Source: Patescibacteria group bacterium (GTDB lineage: Bacteria; Patescibacteriota; Gracilibacteria; UBA1369; PNNO01). From it: a DNA stretch of 5,418 bases. Positions within the stretch are counted from its first letter, which is position 1. Every line of letters starts with the position of its first letter. Positions 1 through 5,418 of this stretch are shown here, in pieces. The notes under the pieces were generated by a model, which saw only the letters and a program-made list of their open reading frames with translations, was not told where the DNA came from and did not search any database. Position numbers and translations under genes: made by a program. The DNA lies in assembly GCA_018821175.1 (NCBI GenBank), contig JAHJMX010000018.1, forward strand, positions 1-5,418, given 5' to 3'.

Positions 1-969
1 ACTGCCGGGCGCGTAGATTACAGTATTGTTTCTCAAACTGCAGTTGCTCCTGAAAATGTAACTGAAACAAAAGATTTTGTTTATGTTACTGACAAATTAA
101 TTGCTCCAGAAAAAATGGGGGATGGTTTGTATTTGGAATCAGGCGATTACGTAGCAATTAACCGAAAAGCCGAAATGTATGCTTGGGTTGAAGACTCAAG
201 TGTTGAGAATGAAAAAACTTATTATAAATACGATACCGCTTGGGTAGAAAATCCATCAGATAGCGCAGAGTTTGATCAAACTAAATATCATGAAAATCCA
301 AGCATGGATATCGATGGTTTAAGTGAAGTCGCTAAAAACGTTAGGCTTGGTGAATATACTATTGATCTTGAATCTGTGCGATTACCAGGATTTGATGTAC
401 TTGATTTAAAAGAAGATATGGTCAAATTAGATCGTTTTTCTACTTTGGAATCAAATGAAGGAGTTGATTATATTTATATTGGAAGGGGATCTTGGGGAGA
501 GCCTGTAGTGGGAGATATTCGTATTAGCTATAGTGTTATTCCTTCAGGTAAAAAAGTAACTGTTTTTGGAATGATCGAGGATGAGGAAATTGTGCAACAT
601 TATGACCATGAGAAACAGGAATTATTCAGGATTTTCTTAGGAGTGAAGCAAAATGCTGCTGCTACATTATCGGGTGAATACGGAGCGGCAGGATGGATGG
701 GCCGAATACTTGGATTCCTTGTTATGTGGATTGGGTTGATGATGACTTTAAAACCATTAAGCGTTTCATTTGAATTGATTCCTTTTGTTGGGGATATTGG
801 GAAAAAAGCACTTGGAATTGTTACTTTTGTTATCGCTCTTTTGATTACAATTATCTCATATTTGATTATGGCGATTCTGCATAGCGTTTTAGGCCTTGTA
901 CTTGTGGCTTTAGCTGCAATTGCTATTGTTGGATATTTATATATGAATAGAAGGGCTGTTAAAAAATAG
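1..969 (+). CDS. TMEM43 family membrane protein, 5'-truncated by window edge
   Basis: The frame is open from base 1 to a TAG at 967-969, giving 322 codons, so the true start lies to the left. The internal ATG at 115 sits inside conserved sequence and is not the start. In fragment numbering, family-like motifs are the R..EMYAWVE stretch (about 55-65), YHENP (96-100), NVRLGEYTI (113-121) and YIGRG..GEPVVGDIRISY (159-177). They are followed by three C-terminal hydrophobic segments (about 235-253, 270-290, 295-315), the first ending in LKPLSV, and a basic tail NRRAVKK. This order, a large extramembrane domain between an N-terminal helix and a C-terminal helix cluster, is that of TMEM43/LUMA (DUF1625) proteins. 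The N-terminal helix and some tens of residues are presumably missing. In animals TMEM43 is an inner nuclear membrane/ER protein that binds emerin and lamins; the bacterial role is not established. A 178-residue gene follows 78 bases downstream on the same strand. Family assignment is from recalled motifs and is strong; function is unknown. Confidence 0.88.
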   Translation, partial: TAGRVDYSIVSQTAVAPENVTETKDFVYVTDKLIAPEKMGDGLYLESGDYVAINRKAEMYAWVEDSSVENEKTYYKYDTAWVENPSDSAEFDQTKYHENPSMDIDGLSEVAKNVRLGEYTIDLESVRLPGFDVLDLKEDMVKLDRFSTLESNEGVDYIYIGRGSWGEPVVGDIRISYSVIPSGKKVTVFGMIEDEEIVQHYDHEKQELFRIFLGVKQNAAATLSGEYGAAGWMGRILGFLVMWIGLMMTLKPLSVSFELIPFVGDIGKKALGIVTFVIALLITIISYLIMAILHSVLGLVLVALAAIAIVGYLYMNRRAVKK

Positions 970-991
970 CAAGCAATACGTCAACATAGGC

Positions 992-1020
992 TTGATTTGT
1001 CAACACCTGTCGGGTATCTT
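992..1020 (+). promoter_or_regulatory. Possible sigma70-type promoter for the 178-residue gene
   Basis: TTGATT (992-997) and TATCTT (1015-1020) are separated by exactly 17 bases. Each matches the -35 (TTGACA) and -10 (TATAAT) consensus at four of six positions. Transcription would begin near 1027, about 20 bases before the ATG at 1048. In AT-rich DNA such matches arise by chance, and the gene could instead be read through from the TMEM43 gene. Confidence 0.25.
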
Positions 1021-1031
1021 GATCCCTGACA
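1008..1031 (+). other. Intergenic hairpin between TMEM43 and the 178-residue gene
   Basis: TGTCGGG (1008-1014) can pair with CCCTGACA (1024-1031), giving seven base pairs with one bulged T (1027) and a nine-base loop. A competing eight-base inverted repeat, ATTTGTCA (995-1002) with TGACAAAT (1027-1034), shares the right arm, so the two structures exclude each other. No T-run follows, so this is not a standard intrinsic terminator. It could be an RNA processing or attenuation element, an operator dyad over the possible promoter, or chance. Confidence 0.35.
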
Positions 1032-1047
1032 AATTAATGACAAAGCC

Positions 1048-1584
1048 ATGGAAATCCATTTGTATGACAATGATCGGGCTTCTACATTCCCTCTTGCTGT
1101 GAAGTCTCCTGAATTGTTCAAAGATACTTTCAGTGAATCTTTGAATGTTTTGAAGTTTTGTGTTTTGAAATACAATGAAAAACTGCATGCAATTTTGTTT
1201 GATGTAGGCAAAGCTTCTCATATAGAAGTGAAAATTGGTTTTGGTATTCAAATGTCTTATGAAAAATACATCGAAGAAAATCCAGATTATAAAGAAGGAT
1301 TTGGTAGTTATAAAAAGAATATTTATCGTCCATTTCGACCTTGTGGCAAACAAGTAACAGATTTGCCAAAAGCTAAAGCTGCTGGGCAACTATCGGCTAC
1401 TTCTGTTGATCTAGGTGTAGATGGAATTTCAGTAAAAAAAATAATATTTGATTCAGATACATTTAGAAATCATGGTTTTCAAGATCAGCCTGAAAATCCA
1501 GAAGAGAAAGAAAAACTTGTTAATAAAATCAAAGAAGAATTCCAAACAGTTGCTGAAAAAGTTCAGCGCAAAATCAGTAAATAA
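1048..1584 (+). CDS. Hypothetical protein, 178 aa, family not recognised
   Basis: I do not recognise this protein. ATG 1048 is the first usual start after an in-frame TGA at 1027, and TAA 1582-1584 ends the gene. No Shine-Dalgarno sequence precedes the ATG. The product is about 20 kDa and appears soluble, with no signal peptide or membrane segment. The N-terminal half (residues 1-85) has alternating hydrophobic stretches such as LNVLKFCVL and LHAILFDVG, followed by IEVKIGFGI, suggesting beta strands of a compact domain. A YxxYRPFRPCG-like basic/aromatic patch lies near 92-100. The C-terminus (about 148-178, starting PENPEEKEKL) is a charged stretch likely to form one long amphipathic helix. 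Codon use resembles its neighbours. It lies 78 bases after the TMEM43-family gene on the same strand and converges on the MATE gene, with 34 bases between the stop codons. A link to the membrane protein is inferred from position only. Confidence 0.75.
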   Translation: MEIHLYDNDRASTFPLAVKSPELFKDTFSESLNVLKFCVLKYNEKLHAILFDVGKASHIEVKIGFGIQMSYEKYIEENPDYKEGFGSYKKNIYRPFRPCGKQVTDLPKAKAAGQLSATSVDLGVDGISVKKIIFDSDTFRNHGFQDQPENPEEKEKLVNKIKEEFQTVAEKVQRKISK

Positions 1585-1618
1585 TGTTTCGTGATCGTGA
1601 CCGTGTTCTATGCTATTT

Positions 1619-2983
1619 CTATGTGACTTTTGTGTGATGCCAATTAGTTTTTTCAACGTAAAAAACTGCTATCAAAGTCCCAAGAATGCTTGAAACCGGA
1701 GTGGCGATCCAAATCCCATAATATCCAAGTGGAGTGAATTTTGCTGTAATGGATGCGAAAAGCAACATTATTACAAGAATAAAAATCGAGATATTCATTG
1801 CCAATTTAGTGTTACCTGATCCACGTAGGGCGCCGATATAGGCCATTTGTATACCAGTTAATCCGAATGTCACTGACATTATTTTTACAAATAATGTTGC
1901 TTCATGAATTACATTTAATTCTCCAGGAATAAAAATTGTCACAATTGGTTCTGCGAAGATGAAAAGTGAAATACCAGCTGCAGTTAATGTTAAAAACCCT
2001 ATTTTACGTGCGACTTTTAATGTTTGTTCTGCTCGATTTTTTTTCCCAGCTCCTATACTTTGTCCAACTAAAGTTGATGTTCCCATTGCAAGGCCTATAG
2101 CAGGGATTATTACGAAACTCATGATGCGAGTACCAAGTCCGTATGTTGCAATGATTGTTGTGCCAAATGTTGCTACTAAAAATGTCATTAAGACCATACC
2201 TAATGCTCTAGTTGATGATTCAATTGATGCTGGGAATCCTAATTTGAAAAGTCTTTTTGCTGCTGTCCAATTTGGTATTAATGAGCGCAATTTTAAATGG
2301 ATTCCTTCTTTTCCGCTCATTAAATATATTAATCCGATAATTGCGGATAAAGCTTGTGTCCCAACTGTTGCTGCAGCTGCTCCGGCAACCCCAAGTGGTG
2401 GAATTACCCAAAATCCATATATGAAAACTGGATCTAATGCAAAATTTAGGAATACGGTTGCTAAAACTATATACATTGCTGTTTTTACGTCTCCAACACC
2501 ACGTGTGATATTTTGAAAAACAAAAAATATATACATAAAAATGAGTCCGCTGAATGTTATCTGTAAATACAATATCGCATCTTTGTTCACGGCGGCTTCT
2601 TGTTTCATTGATTCAATGAAGAATTCTGATCCAAAAATCCCGACAATTGATGTAATAATAGCGATTATAGACATTAGTGCTAAAGTTTGGCCACTAATAA
2701 AATCAATATTTTTTTGATCTTCTTTTCCTTTGTATTGTGCAACCAAAATTGTACCTGCTATGGCGAGTCCACCCCCAAGTGAAATCAACAAAAATATAAT
2801 TGGGAAACTTAGGGAAACTGCTGCAACGGCTTCTTCTCCAAGTCTTCCAACCCAAAAAGCGTCAGTGAGCTGATAAACGGTTTGAAATATATTTGCGATG
2901 ATAATCGGGACTGAAAGCACAACCAAGGCTTTGAATATTGACCCTTCTGTGAGTTTATTTAGTATGGATTGATCTTCCTTCAT
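1619..2983 (-). CDS. MATE family efflux transporter
   Basis: Likely a 454-residue cytoplasmic-membrane antiporter exporting drugs or organic cations in exchange for Na+ or H+; the substrate cannot be read from sequence. The hydrophobic pattern fits 12 helices in two MatE repeats (about 15-235 and 240-445). Visible family hallmarks are P26 in helix 1, the QLTDAFWVGRLG stretch (38-49) with D41, the NFALDP motif (180-185) with N180 and D184, the Gly/Ala-rich GVAGAAAATVGTQA stretch (198-211), and paired arginine/glycine turns RGVGD (161-165) and LRGSGNTK (386-393). As I recall it, the archaeal PfMATE has its key acidic residues at the same numbers (D41, N180, D184), which supports the ATG at 2981-2983. 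The frame stays open upstream to a TTG at 3118 with another ATG at 3044-3046, so a 475-residue form with a basic N-terminus cannot be excluded. Only a weak GAG precedes the chosen start. TAG at 1619-1621 ends the gene, with a second in-frame TAG two codons on. It is transcribed divergently from the lipoprotein gene. Confidence 0.93.
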   Translation of the reverse strand: MKEDQSILNKLTEGSIFKALVVLSVPIIIANIFQTVYQLTDAFWVGRLGEEAVAAVSLSFPIIFLLISLGGGLAIAGTILVAQYKGKEDQKNIDFISGQTLALMSIIAIITSIVGIFGSEFFIESMKQEAAVNKDAILYLQITFSGLIFMYIFFVFQNITRGVGDVKTAMYIVLATVFLNFALDPVFIYGFWVIPPLGVAGAAAATVGTQALSAIIGLIYLMSGKEGIHLKLRSLIPNWTAAKRLFKLGFPASIESSTRALGMVLMTFLVATFGTTIIATYGLGTRIMSFVIIPAIGLAMGTSTLVGQSIGAGKKNRAEQTLKVARKIGFLTLTAAGISLFIFAEPIVTIFIPGELNVIHEATLFVKIMSVTFGLTGIQMAYIGALRGSGNTKLAMNISIFILVIMLLFASITAKFTPLGYYGIWIATPVSSILGTLIAVFYVEKTNWHHTKVT

Positions 2984-3127
2984 TTCTCGTTTTTTTCTGA
3001 AAATTATTTTATTTATGTGCCACAGCACTTTACGCCATGAGGCCATGATTTCAAAATTCTTTTTTACTTTTAACGTGAAATTATCTACAATCCCTGTCAG
3101 GAATATATTCAATAACAATGGTTTTAT
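2984..3127. promoter_or_regulatory. Divergent intergenic region with two abutting palindromes
   Basis: These 144 bases separate the MATE start from the DUF3160 lipoprotein start and should hold promoters for both. Two perfect short palindromes meet at base 3101: CCTGTCAGG (3093-3101, odd-centred) and GAATATATTC (3101-3110). The second contains TATATT on both strands. GATAAT on the minus strand (3085 down to 3080) is a possible -10 for the MATE gene, without a good -35. A TCATGGC direct repeat with eight-base spacing (3034-3048, as read on the minus strand) also falls here. No riboswitch or terminator was recognised. Confidence 0.4.
3104..3109 (+). promoter_or_regulatory. Possible -10 element for the DUF3160 lipoprotein gene
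   Basis: TATATT matches the -10 consensus at five of six positions and lies 18 bases before the ATG at 3128. This would place the transcript start near 3116 and leave a leader of only about a dozen bases. The 17-base-spaced -35 position (3081-3086, TTATCT) is poor. A near-leaderless transcript would agree with the absence of a Shine-Dalgarno sequence before this ATG. Confidence 0.25.
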
Positions 3128-5380
3128 ATGAAAAAATTGGTAACCATTTTATCAGTGACAAGCATCCTAGCTTTTAATTTAACTGGATGTATGTTTGTTG
3201 ACGATGATGTTGTAGTCGAAGATCAAGATGTGGTTGATACAACTGAGGATGTGGTTGATGTGAATGAGGAAACAATTGAGGTTGCTTATGCAGATCCTTT
3301 TGCAAAATGGGATGATATTGATGTTGTTTATACGGCTCAAGTTCCTGATTACACAATTGATGCAGACTTGGGGAATGTGGATTATAGCGATCTTGTTAAT
3401 GGGCCAGATGGGACAAAGAAAGTTTTGGCAGAGAATGGTTTTGTAGTTCTTGAAAATGGTTATAACGAGTTTTTCTCAATTTATGAGGATAATCGTTATG
3501 AATATTATCCAAGTTTCGTAACTACTGATTCGGTTCTTCATACTTATCATTTATATTTCAATTTTTTACTTAAGAGTTTGGAAACAAATGAACTTTATGA
3601 TCTTGCAGAGTCAATTACTGATGATATGATGGCTTTATCACTTGAGCAATATGCTGAACTTGAAGGAACAGATTGGCAAAATGCTGCAAAACGTAATGTC
3701 GCGTTTTTTGCCGTTGCTCAAAGTATTTTGAGCGATGGAGCGGCTGATGTTCCAGCTCTTGTTGCTGATGAAGTTGCAAGTGAACTTGCATTAATAGCTG
3801 GACATCAAGGGATTACGGGATCTCCTGCTATGACAATGGGAGAAGATGAGTATAAAGAAGATTATTCTCAATATATCCCCCGCGGACATTATACTACCAG
3901 TGAGCCATTAAAACGCTATTTTAAAGCTCTTATGTGGTATGGTCGTTTAAATTTCAGACTAAAATATGATGGGGAGACAAAATCAGCACTTTTGATGGTT
4001 TCTGCTTTGAAAGGTAGTGATGAAATCCGAAACGAATGGAAGCGTCTTTTTGAGCCAATTAATTTCTTCGTTGGACAGCCTGATGATCTTGTTTATAGTG
4101 ATTATATGTTTGTGGCAGCTGATGTTTTTGGTGACGATATAACATTAAATTCTTTAATTGCTGATGAGGCTGATTTTGCAGAATTTATCCAGCAGGCTAA
4201 AAAATTACGTGATCCGGGGATTAATTCAATGGCTGTAATGGGGACTGCGTTTACACCTGAGGTTGAAGAAGGTGATGGAGTTGAAGCCCGTATTGATGAG
4301 ACAAAGGGGTATCGTTTCCTTGGGCAGAGATTTACAATCGACGCATCAATTTTCCAAAAATTGATTTGTCGTGAAGTTGGAAACAAAGATGGAAGTATGC
4401 CTTGTCCTAAAGAGGATTCAAGAATGTTGCCAAAGGGGCTTGATGTTGTTGCTGCTTTTGGATCTGAGCTTGCCTACAATCTTTTGGTTGAAATGGGAGA
4501 AACAGATTATGCAAAATATCCAGAAAATATGGAAAAAATGCAGAAAGTTTTAACAGAACTTCCTAAATCAACTTGGACAGAAAATTTATATTGGGGATGG
4601 CTTTATACATTAGAAACTTTGGGTGATAAATATGGAGCTGGATATCCAATGTTTATGCAAAATGAATCTTGGAATAAAAAAGAACTCATAACTTTCCTTG
4701 GAAGTTGGGCTGAGCTTAAACATGATACGATTCTTTATGCAAAACAGGTTTATGCTGAGATGGGTGGTGGTCCGATGATTGAGGAGCGCGACGACCGTGG
4801 TTATGTTGAGCCAAATCCAGAACTTTATGCGCGGCTTGCTTCACTTACAAAGTTTACCGCTGATGGTCTTGAGGAGCGCGAAATCCTAAGCGAAAAGAAC
4901 AAAGAACAATTGGATAAACTTGGGGAATTACTCGTTACTTTGAAAGATATTTCAATCAAAGAGCTTGAAAATGAAAATCTTACAGATGATGAATACGAAT
5001 TTATTAAAACTTATGGTGGGTCTCTAGAGCATTTTTGGTATGAAACTTTCACACCAGAAGAACAAGAAGAATCATGGAATCTTCTTGATAATAATCCAGC
5101 CCCATTAATTGCAGATGTGGCTACAGATCCAAATGGATCAGTGCTTGAAGTTGGAACTGGTTATATTGAAGAGATGTGGGTGATTTTCCCAATTGATGGA
5201 AAGTTAAGAGTTGGACGAGGTGGGGTTTATTCGTATTATGAATTCCCATGGCCAATGGATGATCGTTTGACTGATGAAAAATGGCGTGATGAAATTTTGT
5301 GGAGTATTGAAGATTATAATTTAGAGAACGATGGGCGCCCTGCGTGGCAAGATTATTTAGTTGGGTATAATTCTAATTAA
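3128..5380 (+). CDS. DUF3160 domain lipoprotein, 750 aa
   Basis: A large extracytoplasmic lipoprotein. Residues 1-20 are a lipoprotein signal (KK basic start, hydrophobic core, lipobox LTGC), giving a lipidated C21 after signal peptidase II cleavage. An acidic linker follows (24-60) with three heptad repeats. The rest matches DUF3160 as I recall it: FVTTDSVLHTYHLYF (130-144), YIPRGHYTTSEPLKRYF (249-265) continuing to MWYGRLNFRL, YRFLGQRFTIDASIF (395-409), LPKGLDVVAAFGSELAY (434-450), a WAELKHDTILY helix (527-537), and the C-terminal ADVATDPNGSVLEVGTGYIE (662-681) with RVGRGGVYSYYEFPWP (694-709). Length is usual for the family; the biochemical role is unknown. The only cysteines besides C21 are C414 and C426, close enough to form a disulfide. 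ATG 3128 is supported by the well-placed signal peptide, though no ribosome site is visible. The stop TAA overlaps the next ATG. No metal site or catalytic triad can be assigned. Confidence 0.92.
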   Translation: MKKLVTILSVTSILAFNLTGCMFVDDDVVVEDQDVVDTTEDVVDVNEETIEVAYADPFAKWDDIDVVYTAQVPDYTIDADLGNVDYSDLVNGPDGTKKVLAENGFVVLENGYNEFFSIYEDNRYEYYPSFVTTDSVLHTYHLYFNFLLKSLETNELYDLAESITDDMMALSLEQYAELEGTDWQNAAKRNVAFFAVAQSILSDGAADVPALVADEVASELALIAGHQGITGSPAMTMGEDEYKEDYSQYIPRGHYTTSEPLKRYFKALMWYGRLNFRLKYDGETKSALLMVSALKGSDEIRNEWKRLFEPINFFVGQPDDLVYSDYMFVAADVFGDDITLNSLIADEADFAEFIQQAKKLRDPGINSMAVMGTAFTPEVEEGDGVEARIDETKGYRFLGQRFTIDASIFQKLICREVGNKDGSMPCPKEDSRMLPKGLDVVAAFGSELAYNLLVEMGETDYAKYPENMEKMQKVLTELPKSTWTENLYWGWLYTLETLGDKYGAGYPMFMQNESWNKKELITFLGSWAELKHDTILYAKQVYAEMGGGPMIEERDDRGYVEPNPELYARLASLTKFTADGLEEREILSEKNKEQLDKLGELLVTLKDISIKELENENLTDDEYEFIKTYGGSLEHFWYETFTPEEQEESWNLLDNNPAPLIADVATDPNGSVLEVGTGYIEEMWVIFPIDGKLRVGRGGVYSYYEFPWPMDDRLTDEKWRDEILWSIEDYNLENDGRPAWQDYLVGYNSN
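3206..3268 (+). repeat. Three tandem 21-bp units coding an acidic heptad linker
   Basis: Three in-frame 21-base units (3206-3226, 3227-3247, 3248-3268) encode DVVVEDQ, DVVDTTE and DVVDVNE, residues 27-47 of the lipoprotein. Units two and three share the exact 12-mer GATGTGGTTGAT, and unit one is diverged. The period of seven codons, straight after the lipidated cysteine, points to duplication building a flexible negatively charged tether between the membrane anchor and the folded domain. Confidence 0.75.
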
Positions 5381-5418
5381 TGAAGGCTAAGTCCATTATT
5401 TTAAGCGTTTTAATTGGA
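5380..5418 (+). CDS. Start of a membrane-targeted or secreted protein, 3'-truncated by window edge
   Basis: The ATG at 5380-5382 overlaps the lipoprotein stop codon (TAATG, one shared base), and the frame is open for all 13 visible codons to the window end, reading MKAKSIILSVLIG. A basic M-K-x-K start followed by a hydrophobic run is what the N-terminus of a signal peptide or signal anchor looks like. The overlap implies translational re-initiation after the DUF3160 gene, so the two products are probably made together and may act in the same envelope process. The family cannot be told from 13 residues. A chance ATG is possible, but the signal-like sequence makes a real gene more likely. Confidence 0.6.
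   Translation, partial: MKAKSIILSVLIG

Noticed and set aside
1000..1389. Minus-strand open frames opposite the 178-residue gene
   Set aside because: They overlap a plus-strand frame with ordinary coding character, have no start signal, and give low-complexity products rich in Phe, Ile, His and Lys, typical of antisense shadows in AT-rich DNA.
1552..1567. Perfect six-pair hairpin GCTGAA-AAAG-TTCAGC near the end of the 178-residue gene as a terminator
   Set aside because: It lies inside the coding region and is not followed by a T-run on either strand, so it does not qualify as an intrinsic terminator for either convergent gene.
1590..1607. Three CGTGNN units at six-base period in the convergent junction
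   Set aside because: It is too short and degenerate to call a repeat element, with no matching copies noticed elsewhere in the window.
1959..2516. 185-codon plus-strand open frame inside the MATE gene
   Set aside because: It lies wholly antisense to strongly supported MATE coding sequence, its product has no recognisable motif, and it reads as a mirror of the transporter codons.
1..5418. Recoding of TGA as glycine or tryptophan
   Set aside because: The long frames contain no in-frame TGA and use GGN for glycine and TGG for tryptophan throughout. A recoded genome would show frequent internal TGA; missing TGA stops among four genes is weak evidence.
1..5418. tRNA, rRNA, CRISPR arrays, insertion sequences and phage or defence genes
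   Set aside because: No cloverleaf, rRNA-like segment, regularly spaced repeats, transposase motif or terminal inverted repeats were seen by eye on either strand.

Overview
The window is AT-rich bacterial DNA with closely packed genes. It holds the 3' part of a TMEM43-family membrane protein gene, a small gene of unknown function, a MATE-family multidrug/cation antiporter on the minus strand, a large DUF3160 lipoprotein gene, and the first 13 codons of a further gene that runs off the right edge. A lipobox signal peptide on the DUF3160 protein shows a bacterial host with a lipoprotein pathway. Low GC, no clear Shine-Dalgarno sequence before any visible start, and this set of families would fit an uncultured lineage such as a Patescibacteria/CPR group. 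That placement is inference only, because no ribosomal or other marker gene is present. All long frames read without internal TGA and encode glycine with GGN, so the standard bacterial code applies.

Layout. Bases 1-969 (+): TMEM43 family, open at the left edge. Bases 970-1047: a short intergenic stretch with a hairpin and a possible promoter. Bases 1048-1584 (+): an unrecognised soluble protein of 178 residues. Bases 1585-1618: a convergent junction with no clear terminator. Bases 1619-2983 (-): MATE transporter. Bases 2984-3127: a divergent intergenic region with two abutting palindromes. Bases 3128-5380 (+): DUF3160 lipoprotein of 750 residues. Bases 5380-5418 (+): start of a membrane-targeted protein, overlapping the previous stop codon as TAATG.

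Gene relationships. The theme is the cell envelope: an integral membrane TMEM43-like protein, a 12-helix exporter, a surface lipoprotein and a probable secreted or membrane protein. The TMEM43 gene and the 178-residue gene are co-directional and may form one unit, though a possible promoter between them leaves this open. The lipoprotein and the truncated downstream gene are almost certainly co-transcribed and translationally coupled. The MATE gene is an independent unit facing the other way. Nothing here is a recognisable defence, mobile or CRISPR system. The least explained items are the orphan 178-residue protein beside TMEM43 and the DUF3160 lipoprotein with its coupled partner.
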